A DNA stretch of 64,000 nucleotides from Moniliophthora roreri (taxonomy: Eukaryota > Basidiomycota > Agaricomycetes > Agaricales > Marasmiaceae), in assembly GCA_001466705.2 (NCBI GenBank), contig LATX02000189.1:1426001-1490000 (forward strand). Reading direction: 5' to 3'. Shown piece by piece: positions 49,588-60,443 of the stretch (positions within the stretch are counted from its first letter, which is position 1; every line of letters begins with the position of its first letter). The notes below the pieces were generated by a model. The model was given only the letters and a program-made list of their open reading frames with translations, was not told where the DNA came from and did no database searches. A program made the position numbers and the translations under genes.

Positions 49588-50906
49588 TCAGCTTCCATAA
49601 TGTCCAACAGTTCCGTCTGTTGTTCTGCTTCTTGTTCCCTTACTATCGCCTGTATCTTAACATAGGCGTCTCTGGTGCTGAGCTTCTTCTTTTCTTCCTT
49701 CTTTTCTCTTCCTTGTTTCATTGGGCAATCCCGAGCCACGTGTCCCTGTTTGGCACATCGGAAACATCTTCCATCAGCCATATACTTCTTCTGCTCTTCG
49801 CTACTCAATTGTTGTTCGTTGATTCGATTGATTGTAATCTTCTTCTTTTTGTCGTCATTGACTCGGAATCTTTTAGGTTTCTGAACGGCCTCGTAGTATT
49901 TGTACTGTTCGTCGTATCTGATAGCGGCTTCGTACTATCCTTCGAGGTCAACGGGGCGTCCCTGTGGCTGATTGAGTATTTTCGCAGAGAGGGAGTTGGG
50001 CAATCCTTTTCAGAAAATATAAATAAGGGCTTGGTCATCGTATCCTGATTCATCGGCCATGACTCTGAAGTCATTTACATAATTGTCGGCTCGATCCGTC
50101 ATTTTAGCTTCCTCGATTTTGATCTGTGCTTCAGCCTGTATGTCTGCCGGCAGATAATGTTTCTTGAACTCATCTTTGAGTTTGCTGAAAGTCAGCACAT
50201 CTTCTCCACTCTTGGGTTCAAAGATCTTCCAACTCTGTGTTTTCTTCCAAGCTTCTGTATTCTTTCCTTGTAGGTATGACAGCAAGAAGAGACACTTCTT
50301 TTCATCATTGTCGTATTCGGTGGGGTGCATTCGGAGATAAATTTCGACCTCCATTAGGAACCTCTTCATTTCCTTCCTATCTCCTTCAAAAGGGTCCAGT
50401 GCCGCTACCTTGGATCCCTTGTTCTTCTTCTTCTCCATCTCTTCTAGAATGGCAGTTGAGATCTCGATCATCATCTGCGTCTGAGTCCGATCTTCCCTCA
50501 GCTTGGGTTTCGGGGTTGAGCTGCCACCTTCGGACATTTCTTCGTCTTCTGAGTCGTTGGAGGATGATGAGCTGATCGATTCTTCGGGTGAGTTCCCTTT
50601 CTTCTCTTCTAGCGAGTCTGAGTTCTCGTTCGTAGGTGATTCTTTGCCGGTGGACTCTGGGGTCGAGCTGTTCGGTGTCTCTTCGGCTTTTGGTTCTTCG
50701 ATATCGGTCGTTTCTTCATGCCCAAGCAAGCTGCTCGCATGCCGCAGAGCGCTCTGACGGTGGTGGCAGGTTATAATTGTACGCGAAGTCGACGCGGGGT
50801 TCCCCAGGATTCCGATCCCTAGCTTGGCTAGCCGTTCTGCCAAAGAGATGTCTCTGTCGATCTTCTCTTCTTGCTCCGCAGTCAAGGGCGACTTTGGAGG
50901 CGTCAT
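49578..50906 (-). pseudogene. gag: Retrotransposon gag (two in-frame stops)
   Basis: Starts at 50906 (MTPPKSPLTAEQEEKIDRDI). Acidic Ser-rich N-terminal region, then the capsid-like helical segment with LDPFEGDRKEMKRFLMEVEI, YLRMHPTEYDNDEKKCLFLL, SYLQGKNTEAWKKTQSW, LKDEFKKHYLPADIQAEAQI and YVNDFRVMADESGYDDQAL. A CCHC zinc knuckle lies near 49.75 kb (CFRCAKQGHVARDC). Stops at 50010-50012 (TGA) and 49935-49937 (TAG) interrupt the frame, which otherwise continues to its normal end at 49578. Gag proteins of this type form the virus-like particle and bind RNA. Confidence 0.88.
49581..49587 (-). other. Candidate -1 ribosomal frameshift site GGGTTTT
   Basis: Element-sense heptamer G GGT TTT in the gag frame, directly followed by the gag stop TGA (49578-49580). 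A -1 slip leads straight into the protease frame (GFLKWQKRP). It fits the X XXY YYZ rule exactly. Confidence 0.65.
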
Positions 50907-50944
50907 TGTCGGTGATGCCTAAATCTTGATAGGTTGGCGTTAGA

Positions 50945-50956
50945 TCAGCTTGACCT
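50945..50956 (-). other. Candidate self-priming primer binding site
   Basis: Two bases inside the 5' LTR border. The element-sense 12-mer AGGTCAAGCTGA is perfectly complementary to an element-sense segment inside the LTR (51092-51103 on the plus strand), as in Tf1-type elements whose mRNA 5' end primes reverse transcription. It does not look like a usual tRNA 3'-end site, which starts TGG. Confidence 0.55.
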
Positions 50957-50958
50957 TA

Positions 50959-51310
50959 TGTTATGTCACTTGCGCAGCAACATCAACGCCTCAACAATAC
51001 CAGCTAGGCAAAGTCAAGGCTCAAGGTTCAAGTTCGAGTTTCGAGCGTTCAGAGTTTGAAGGGTCTTTGCAAGCACAAGGTATGATTAACCAGGTCAAGC
51101 TGAAGAGCTAGTACCCAGTTGTACAGTCCTTAAATAAGTACAATGTATATACTCGTTTGTAAGTACTAGAATGTTGCAGAAGGGTATAGAACGATTAGTC
51201 ACATTACATCGGAGCCGTTTCTGAGTCATATAGAAAGAGAGAGAACGAGAGAGAAAGCCAATACGGTCACATGGTAGTACAAGGGAGAAAGGAAAAATGA
51301 GTTCGTAACA
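50959..51310 (-). repeat. 5' LTR, complete (352 bp)
   Basis: Runs from TGTTATGTCAC to GTTCGTAACA on the plus strand; inverted ends TGTTA/TAACA. If the self-priming site is right, transcription starts near 51103, giving a U3 of about 207 bp. Confidence 0.92.
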
Positions 51311-51315
51311 TTCCT
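51311..51315. repeat. 5-bp target site duplication TTCCT (right)
   Basis: Same five bases as at 43192-43196, directly flanking the right LTR. Confidence 0.85.
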
Positions 51316-52903
51316 TCCTTCTCCGTCTTCTATCATCTGCTCTATGGACACGCAATATGCTTCCATCTCTATTGTTTAAAGTGTACACATAAGCTCAGCC
51401 ATGCTGGTTTCTCATCATACAGCTTTGTCTTCTGTTTTTCCATGATACAGGCACTCTTCCAGTAGCCAATCATCTATTTCATTCTTCAATTTGACATTCA
51501 GTATCTTGAGTATCCCTCGCCAATAATTTGTCATCCTGTTTCATATCCATTTCTCGATAATATTCTTGTATGTATATCATTGAAGGCTCTTATTCTTCCT
51601 TCAAGTTGGGTATAGATTGGAAATATTGTTAAAAGTGAAAATATTCCCTTTGGAATGCTTTCAATAGAGAAGTATTATGTGGTGTTGTTCCCTACAGGTT
51701 TCAGGATGCTTCTCTGTGTTCAGATTCACTGTTTATTTTCATACTAGCAGTGGTCAGGTACCCTTGTATGGCCTACTATCAACCATTACTCTGCTAATAT
51801 TTTATATCCTTCTCTACTAGTTGCTTTGACTAGCTGCTCAGGGCTCACACTAGTCCTCAATTCCCTTATCTATGTCATTTTCAACCATAAAAGTGCAAAA
51901 TATTCTCTATTTGCATGCAAAATAAAAGGTAAAAGTTATGCATATCACTGAGTCAACTTCATCACCTCTTCCACATAAGCCTCCGATTCGGGCTGCCTTC
52001 AATATGAGAAGATACTGTACCTGCTGTTACACTGACCATTGGACAAAGGTGTTCTTGTTCCAGACAGTCATCTGAGCCAAAGTTGCCATTGTCAGAAAAA
52101 ACAGAAGTTGGATGTTGTATGAAGAGTGTGGGAAGGACCTCTTCCTTGCAACAGTATATCCATGTTCAATAGCACACGAAGTAGCGTTGGTGTTTGTATC
52201 CATCACCTGAAATCCTCTGTGAGAATTCGGGATGTCCGATTCTCTCCAGGTTTGTCATGTCTTTCCAACTTCCGACATTCTGGAGTGAAAATTGTCCAAC
52301 TCGTACATGGCCGTTGCCAGATAGTATGGAAGATGGTGATACTTGCAAAGGCTTTGGTGTGGTAATTGACATGCGTTCGAGGGTTGATGCAGACTGTACA
52401 CAACAAAGTGACAAGATACATGATTCAGGGGATATGCCCCACCCTCTGATGTAACTTTCAGGACCTGCATCCTGTTGTGTGAGATCAGAAGAATAACAAT
52501 AGAAGAAAAGTACGGCACGCTACGCACTTAAATAAGTGCTATACACTTTCAATGGTCCTTGACCAGAATCGGAATATAGTCCAGTTCTGCAGTCAGCAGT
52601 GTTGCTTCGAGGAGACTCGAGGTCGAGCTTTCCTACAAGTTAATCGACTTGGAGTGTTTTAGAGGCCGTGACTAGGACGGAAAGAGGATTGTGGTCAGCA
52701 GGATACCATCATTACGCGACGTGCTCCTGAGTCCTGCCAAACCGAACACTGACAGAAGGTTATCTATCATCATCTAAATACCGCTCCCCATCCAAGTTCA
52801 CGGCTTACCTCGGTTGGAGTAGCCTCTTACACTCTTTCATTCCTCCTCCATCTAGTCTTGACAACCTTGCAAAATTCGAGTCGACCACTTGAATGCACAA
52901 CGC
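51316..52903. other. Intergenic region upstream of RdRP copy 2; CpG-poor in its left part
   Basis: 51316-52120 continues the AT-rich, CpG-poor flank seen at 40.9-43.2 kb (about 400 bp near 51561-51960 without a CpG). From about 52.13 kb composition becomes normal. Short open frames on both strands near 52.17-52.53 kb are not recognised. The last 150 bp are CT-rich, a likely leader. Confidence 0.5.
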
Positions 52904-55900
52904 ATGCCTCAGAGTGTCAGTAGAAGCGTGTTATCTTGAGCTACTTGATGCTCACCATCCCTTTCAGAACAAGTACTGGCCCTCGTCGGATGATGAATTT
53001 TATGGAAGGATTCCATCTGAAGTTCGTGAGTCGGTTTCAACCAATCCTATTCTTCTCGAACTCAAAAGTCACCTCGCAGTGGACCCTAAGTTTAATGACG
53101 ACATATTCATAGAAACTGACCACAATATTTCAACTTTAAGTGGTGGAATATCTCCCCAACCGACCGCAGGTCCTTCTGGTCGATGGACTTTGCTCACAGC
53201 TCAAACACCCTCTTTCGATAAGCATGCTCCCCGTTCACCAGGTAATGTTCTTATAGATCACAAACTGATCGTTTCTCAACGAATGTCTTTCAATCTGTCC
53301 ATCACGACTTGTCATGCCAGTCAAAGGGAAAGGTCTGTACGCCCACCGCATGTTCCGTGTATATCAATCATTCAAAACTACCACAGCGACATCGCAAAGG
53401 GATGAAGCCATTCGAAGGGCGTTGGCTACTGCTGATCAACATCACGCAAACAAACCTCCTATTCGTGCGACGCCAGAAAAGATGGAACCCATTCGAAGAG
53501 CTCTGGCTGCCGCTGGTCAGTAAAATCGCTTTTTACCCGTACATTCTCGGCTAATTGTATGCAGACCCCGCGCACGCCAACAAAGGTGCTCATTCACTTT
53601 GTCAAACCAGACATTTGAATAAGGATTGACGTTGAGATTTAATTTCAGATTCCACCGTATTGGAGAAAGCGATGGCCCAACGTGGTCAAGGTTATTCTAC
53701 ACCTCAGAAGAACCGAATATTACACACAACATCTACCAACTCGGGTTGTGAGCTCCCCCATGTTTTAGATAGTGAGTAAAACTGATAAGGCTGCATATTC
53801 TTGGCAGCCCAAAAGACCTTCAAAGTATCGAAGGAGGTAAGAACAGTATAAAATTCTCAAACGTATTCCCTGACGTGCATCATTTCTCGACGAAGCACAA
53901 GGACATAGTATATAATATCTCGGACTCAGATCCGGATGTGACCAGCAAGTCCACGTTCAGATATTCTCACTTTCAGTGTGATAACCAGTCACTCGTATAG
54001 TTCAAATGGCGAGTGATATCGAATCCGAAGAATCCGAATCTGAGGGTTCGCTCTTCGACGCCCCGAATGCTCCCAGCAGTGCAGCGACGAGCCGGACTAC
54101 TTCATTTCAAATCGTCGACACCTCAAAATCCCCGAAAAAGCGACGCTCAACGGAGCGACCGAGCACTCCTTCGACCGCTCCTACGCGAAAAATTCCGCGA
54201 ACCCCTAGTCAGGGTTCTCCGTCATTCCGGAGAGAGGCATCCTCTCTCCAGCAGGTTGAACGCCCTCTCTTTCCTTCGCCGGCGAAGCTGAGTACACCCC
54301 AACATGAGCCAGCAACTTCGTCCGTTTCCAAAGGCGAAGCCACAAAGAAAGATCTCGGTCTATTGGAGCATATCTTTTGCAACATACACTTGAAGCCATA
54401 TGTTATTGAGCATGATGCTGAGCTTCAGCAGTTGTATGATGAAAATGGAGTTTCCTGGGGCACATCTTTCATCTTGTCCCAAGGGCGACAGAGTGGCCGA
54501 TGGACGAACGACGCTATTAAGGAGAAGATCCACAGACTTGCTGGTACCGACGGAGAGAAGATGCATCTAGTTCCCTACATAATGAGCGATCGTGAAGCCC
54601 CGAAATGGCTCAACAATTCAATAGGGTACGTTATCTCTATCCTTTACAAAGAAGACACTTAGAACACTTCATGAGTAGCTTGGAGCTCGATCGAGAGCAG
54701 AAAGCCATATTAGAGAACCGTGGTAGGGGACTAGGTCTGATGGGCCCTTGGGAAGGTGCCGACAACTGGTTTGGTGGCAACGTACGGTTCAATGCAGTTT
54801 TGCAAAAGAGAATACATCCACAAGACAACGCAGAGAAATTTCATATCCGTCTCGAAGGCGTGGAAATGCTGTTCTCCAATCGATTTACCCGCGCATTAGG
54901 GTCACGTCGCTTCATCCAAATTCACGTTGGGTATGTTCCTTCCAATGATGCGAAGGATGTCGCATCATTCCTTTCTCGTAAGTTTGTCCTGAACGGACGC
55001 ATTTTCATCCCCATTCCTCCAAAGGATGGTACTCTCTATGCAATAGAGATAGATGAAGACTATGAACGGCTACCTATCAGAGAACTGGGAGATCACTTAC
55101 GATGGTCTTTTGGCCGGTTTCTGCATTGGCATAATCCTATCGAACTGAATAAGAGGCAGGTGTGTATTCCCGTCTGATCATTGGTGCTTTTCTTATATAC
55201 TTCGTGTTATCTGCGCAACAGCCCTTGGTCAAGTACTTCGCTCGAATCGCACTTGGCGCATCAAAATCTATCCCCGCAATTGAGTTTACGCCAAGCAATA
55301 TATTTTCATTGGAGGATGGAGGTATAAAATTTTCTAAAGTGAAGTGTATAGCAAAGCATTCACCACCTTTCACAGTCACAGAAGACTGTCCGCCTGGCAA
55401 ACCACCAGCTGAAAAGACGTTGACGGACGGGTGTGGATTGATCAACTATGCTGCATTATGTCAAATCGCCAAGAATGTTGGTTACAAGAGTGTTCCGACG
55501 GCGATACAAGCTCGTGTCGCAGGTGCAAAGGGTGTATGGTTGCTTCATCCCGACGACGATGACCACCAGCCCAAGATATGGATTCGACCATCCCAAAGCA
55601 AGATCAAATATGAACGACCTGATCGTGCTCATCATATTCTTGATCTGCTCTGTGCGGGTCAAGTAGGTTCACCACCTAACCTCTCCAGGCAGCTCGTTGT
55701 GAATCTGTGGTCGAACGGTGTTCGTCCCCAACTTATCGAGGATTTGATGCGCTCTGGACTTGAGGAGATCACCAAGCCACTCACCTCATGGGGCCATGGT
55801 GTGATGGATATGGAGGCCCTGTGGGATGCTGTCTCTCGCACCGCCAAAACTACTTCGAGTCGACTGGGACGATTGGGTGGCAGCAAGAGTCGCGCCATCG

Positions 55901-57939
55901 GGCTGACCGGTCAGGAGTTTGAAAAGGACGCTTGGTTGGAATGTGACTCGTCTACCAGCAAATACACCACCGAAGAAGCTAAGGACAATGCTAATGACAG
56001 TGCTACGGCTGATAGCAGGCCCGATAATAGCCGTGACCAGAATTCCGGAAGTCAGTGTCTTCTGCAATGGTTAGTATGGCGATTTATAACTCACCTGTGG
56101 CCCTCTCTAGAGCCTTCATCATTTGGTGAAGTGGCGATAGAGATGTTACAAAGTGGCTTCCATCCTTCGCAGGAGCCTTATATGGCCGAAGCTATCAAGC
56201 GCGTCCTTGAAGCAGCACTGAACGACCTGGTATATAAATGCCATGTTCCCTTGCCAGATGGTACAGCATTCAAATGTCTCGTGGTGGCCGGTATGCGGTA
56301 GATTCGCTTCTGACAAAAATACTTGTTTGACTTTCCCATTAGATCCTTTAGGTGTTCTGGAACCGGATGAAATTTATTATAAATCCTCGGAAGGTTTCAC
56401 TGACCCAGAAACAGGAATTACGCACTTGGTTCTCACTGGAGATGTTTTGGTGAGTCTCTACAATACACTGCAACCCACTTTTCTGACTAGCTGTATTAAG
56501 ATCGGAAGGTTGGTTCTTTCCGTCATTCATCGAGGAATAGCTTGAAAGCCTGATTTCGAGTAGATACCCACTCCGATTGCCGTCAGACATCCAAAGAGTG
56601 CGTGATTTGGTCATGACCTGAACTTTATTTCTTTATTTGAGTTTTATACAGGTCAAGGCCGTAGACAAATCAGACAGGTTATCCAAATACCAAGATGTTC
56701 TCGTCGTGCCCATCAGACCCCGGAGAGACGGCCAAAAGGGCCTAATTAGCTTTATGAACATACTAGGTGGTGGAGGTCAGTATTAATGAACACTCCTAAT
56801 TTGAGAATGCATCATTGATGACTACCCGTATAGATCTTGATGGGGGTGAGTTTGACTGACAATTGGTTTGCTTCGATATCCTTACCAATGCTAGATATGG
56901 TTTTTCTCATCCGCCTTCGGGAGATTGTTGAATCTTTCCAGTCAAAACCGCTGACAATTCCAACTACCGATATTGAAGGCCAGAATTTCGAAAAAAAGGT
57001 ATACGAAGTCACGAGCCTCGTCGATCGGCTAGAGGCAGTAGACGTAGCAGAGGCCCAATTTATATTCCAGAACACTTCCCTCTCCACCTTTCCAGACGGA
57101 AAGTTCAAGTCTTATTCTGGTTGGCATGATGATGCAGTCGCGAAATTTGGCCTTGAAGATGAGAGGGCGGTTCGATTGGGTTACATGTATTTCATTTCGT
57201 GTGAATACGCTCTCATTCCTCATTGATTACCGCGAACAGGTTCAACATTCTCCTTGACGGGCCGAAAACAGGTTTCAGACTCAAAAACGACGTTTACCAA
57301 ATTGATCAAGTCAATTCCACCGCCAACAGGGTCAGGCCTAAGGGCAGATACATCATAGACATCCTTAGTGACCTCGGGAAGCGGTTGACCGACGCGCATC
57401 TCAACACGTATGACACCATAGCCAGTGCGCAGAGACATCAATGGTGGGAGAGAGATGCAGATTTATTAGTGCCCCTCGAGCACGCCAAATCCCTGGTAGC
57501 TGACACCGAGAGACCCGTTTGTTCTAAGTATTACAAACAGGAGCTGGACCTCATCAAGGCGCACATCGACAAGGTGTACTCGCTATGGCAGAGTGCCTCA
57601 GCAGAGGGTTCGGAGAAACCTAGCGTCTCGTCTGAATATGGATATTCGCACAAAAACACGCCTAGCGCGAGTCGCGAAGGCAAGAGAAGCAATAAGTGGC
57701 GCGAGGTTTCTGCGGCATTTGCGAAAAAGGTGGAGGGTGTCAAATACCTTGACCAGGACGAAGTCAAGGCATCGTACGCGTATGAGAAGAACCGGAAATT
57801 CGGGTTCCACGTCGCCTTTCAGACGTTGCTTTGTCTCAAGGCGTCCGCCCGTCCCGGAGGTTTAGTACCGTCAATCCGCTCTTTCGACCAAATGAGGGCT
57901 TTCACGACTGGAGGCCGGAAGCTCTTCTCAACAGCGTGA
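52904..57939 (+). CDS. RNA-dependent RNA polymerase (QDE-1/RDR type), copy 2, catalytic motif intact
   Basis: Start MPQS joins NKYWPSSDDEFYGRIPSEV after an intron. The disordered N-terminal region carries VYNISDSDPDVT and SAATSRTTSF, also found in copy 1. Core blocks: LELDREQKAILENRGRGLGL, LSRKFVLNGRIFIPIPPKDG, LHWHNPIELNKRQ, KYFARIALGASKSIPAIEF, LTDGCGLINYAALCQI, PTAIQARVAGAKGVWLLHPD, FGEVAIEMLQSGFHPSQEPY, DPLGVLEPDEIYYKSSEGF, RYPLRLPSDIQR, VKAVDKSDRLSKYQDVLVV and LISFMNILGG. The catalytic DLDGD is spliced from three exons, with a 12-nt microexon at 56834-56845. The C-terminal helical domain runs to LKASARPGGLVPSIRSFDQM and the stop at 57939. About 1,300 residues and more than 12 introns. 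One splice near 56450-56570 could not be fixed by eye. It probably makes dsRNA for small-RNA silencing (family knowledge). Confidence 0.9.
56834..56845 (+). other. 12-nt microexon encoding most of the RdRP catalytic motif (copy 2)
   Basis: Exon ATCTTGATGGGG between a 58-nt intron (56776-56833) and a 49-nt intron (56846-56894), both GT-AG and phase 1. Spliced, it reads D-L-D-G-D, the first and last Asp codons being split across the introns. Copy 1 has the same structure at 39753-39764. Confidence 0.8.
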
Positions 57940-58325
57940 ATCAAAATTGTATTTACTCGTTGTTTCTTTCATATATATTCTCTTCACTTGCATGTCATCA
58001 CCTTGTGACATACAATTTATACTCGCTGTCTCGCTCCTTGGCCTCGAATCGCCTCCTTGTTTACAATGTACCATTTTCAACCCTCAGTTCATTCTCTCCG
58101 TGGTATGATTCCGTATTTTTTCGATTCATTAAGTATCCCCATAATTGGGCTATACTAACTTCTGTGATTGTATTTGTTCTGTCTTTTCATTTGCGAGTCT
58201 TCTAGCACCTTATATCACAATGCCCAATCTTTCCCTTGCAGGTTCTGTACTCCGGTGGGTGCTCGCCGGATCGACGTCATGAGGCTAAGAACCGAAAGTA
58301 TCCCGTTCTCAATGAAGAGTACAGA
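57940..58325. other. Convergent intergenic region
   Basis: Between the ends of RdRP copy 2 (+) and the histone deacetylase gene (-). T-rich; no gene seen. Confidence 0.5.
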
Positions 58326-60327
58326 TTACAAATCCATTTCACCCTCCTCCATCTCGTCATCTCTCCAAGATCTACAAGACCCTCCAAAAAACTTTCGTTT
58401 AGCTGTCTTGGACGTAGGAAGATACACTCCTTTGTGAGACGGACCATTGGGCGGTAGATAAAGATGTGTGTACTCGTTTGTGAGGATACTCATTATCCCC
58501 CGAGGTTTTTCGCGTTTTTCTGCGACTGATGATGCCCTCGAATGAAGATCAAGCGAGTGAGGATCAAGACCGTCGTCCGACTCTGAGTCGCCGCTGTCTA
58601 GTGAGGTCAAGTCGGAAGAGGTGTCAGATGAAGAAGCTTGGTCTTGTAACCGGTAGACGTATCGCATGTGCTCTAAGATTTGATGTCAGTAGAGTGTAGA
58701 TGATGAAGAGACCCGCAGGACTGACGCGCAAGCTTTTGATCTAGCTCGTCTTGAGGTTCGTACTCGTCATCTGGAATGTACAGTCCTGTGTGTGTGCCGA
58801 TACTTTCTGATGGAACGTCGTGTAGCCCCACCGACGGTGCGCAAGGAAGCTCGATAAGTTGTTTCAAGACTTGTGTCCTATTATACGTGATCAGGCAAAG
58901 TGGGTGGGGAGGACAGTCAGTACATACCTTATATGGTCGAGGTACCCGTCTTTCGTATTCATGTCGTCCATGTTATTCCTCAGAACCTCTAGCCTATAGC
59001 GCGGGCCAAACCATTCGAGGTATTCGTGGTAAGGTAGGTTATGATCAATGGTATCCTCGATGCCTAAAGCACAGGCTGTCTCGTATGTCCATGCCTTAGC
59101 GACATTTTTAACGGTATATCCACCGCCCCCAAGGAGAATGAGAGGTAAGGCTTTGTCCCGGAAGTACTGCACACATCTGGCGTGTCCTTGCATTGACAAG
59201 TTGAGGCCACCAAGTTTGTCTCCTGCGAGCGAGTCAGCACCACACTGCAAAACCACGGCTGAGGGTCGGAAGACTTCAAGTATCTTTTCCATCACCTAGT
59301 AGTTAAATGTTCGTCAGCAAGGTCCGAATGAATGATATATACAGAACGTGCGGGATTAAAGACACCCATGAAGCTCTCATCTGTTATTCCATCCCTGAAC
59401 GGTACATTCACCGCGTATCCTTTGCCTTTGCCAGTCCCTTTATCATCTAATGATCCACTTCCGGGAAAGAAGTCTCCGAATCTGTGCAGACTGGCCGTCA
59501 TAACACGATCAGTGGTGTAGAAGGCTTCCTCGACCCCGTCTCCGTGATGACAGTCAATGTCTACGTAAAGAACGCGAGGGAACGTTCGGAGGAGCTCGAG
59601 TATACAGAGAACAATGTCGTTGACATAACAAAATCCAGCAGCTTCGCTCTTCTTTGCGTGGTGAAGGCCACCAGCCCAATTTATGCTGTTATGGTATATT
59701 CAGCACAGCGATTGACTCCAGAATCAATAACACGCACGCGATGTCGGTGGAACCGGAGGCTATTCGTTGTGCAGCAGCTGAAAACGCAAGGGATAGTGAG
59801 TTTAATGCTGAGCTAAATGAGACTGATGGCGCACCGATGGAACCACCTGCAGATATTGAGCAGAACTCGAATAGACCTTCAAATGGGGGGTTATCTTCAC
59901 CGACGAGGACTGAGGAAAGACGCGTCAGAGATCATCAAGTCGAGTAAATTCGAAGCAAATACAGCGGGTCCCTCGATATGTTAGTTCTTCTGCAGTCTCT
60001 GGTGTCACCCTTTCAAGGAACTGGATATACTCGTCGGTGTGGAATGAAGTCATCCGCTCTGGTGTTGAACGGCTTGGTCGCTGTGTAGCTCAATTTAGCA
60101 CGAGTACAAATTTGAAGTTAGAAACCTACAATGACATGCATCTTGGGTAACATATCATATGCCGCAATCAGGTCGTGGGCCATCTTGATTCTGTGGGGTT
60201 TCATGGTGTGCCCGAAGCCATAGGTGTATGAGCCGACATCGCCTGAGAATGAGAGTCAGAAGAAGAGAACAAGTGTTGAAATCCTGCGCGCACTATCGTA
60301 ATAATATGACACACGTCTCCGGAACAT
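58326..60327 (-). CDS. Class I histone deacetylase (Rpd3 type) with C-terminal extension
   Basis: The start at 60327 gives [11 protein letters not shown], spliced to [20 protein letters not shown] and [18 protein letters not shown]. Catalytic exons show [105 protein letters not shown]-like [37 protein letters not shown] and [19 protein letters not shown], so the zinc ligands (D-x-H and the later D) and charge-relay His are present. After [15 protein letters not shown] the protein continues with an acidic Ser-rich tail ([20 protein letters not shown]) and a basic end near 58.33 kb. Family knowledge: class I enzymes remove acetyl groups from histone tails in Rpd3/Sin3 complexes. At least eight introns. 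It is divergent from RPC82 by 116 bp. Confidence 0.92.
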
Positions 60328-60443
60328 GGTGGTATGGAAGAGAACAAGTTGAGGCGCCCGTGGACATTGTGAAAGAGATTAGATTCGCTGACATCAGCCC
60401 TGCATCAAATAAATCTTTTTCTCTCTTGCCGCCGCCGTCAACG
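60328..60443. promoter_or_regulatory. Short bidirectional promoter, HDAC / RPC82
   Basis: 116 bp between the two predicted start codons. No TATA element is seen. Confidence 0.5.

Larger units (their letters stand above)
43197..51310 (-). mobile_element. Ty3/gypsy chromodomain retrotransposon (chromovirus), nearly full length
   Basis: LTRs begin TGTTA and end TAACA and are flanked by TTCCT. The element lies on the minus strand: 5' LTR at 50959-51310, primer site at 50945-50956, gag 50906-49578, pol (protease, reverse transcriptase, RNase H, integrase, chromodomain) to 46087, an extra ORF 46065-45157, and the 3' LTR on the left. Domain order PR-RT-RH-IN places it in Ty3/gypsy, and the terminal chromodomain makes it a chromovirus. 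The 3' LTR is interrupted by 43234-44903, an N-bounded block that does not belong to the element. Five in-frame stops in gag and pol make this copy non-autonomous. LTR identity is very high by eye, so the insertion is young. Confidence 0.92.

Noticed and set aside
49539..50757. Plus-strand ORFs opposite gag (long hydrophobic or Ser-rich frames)
   Set aside because: Antisense shadows of the gag frame; the hydrophobic stretches come from Lys/Glu-rich codons on the other strand.
56834..56870. Reading RdRP copy 2 as DLDGG (catalytic loss)
   Set aside because: Splicing at the GTGAGT donor and the CTAG acceptor joins G to AT and restores DLDGD, in frame with MVFLIRLRE.
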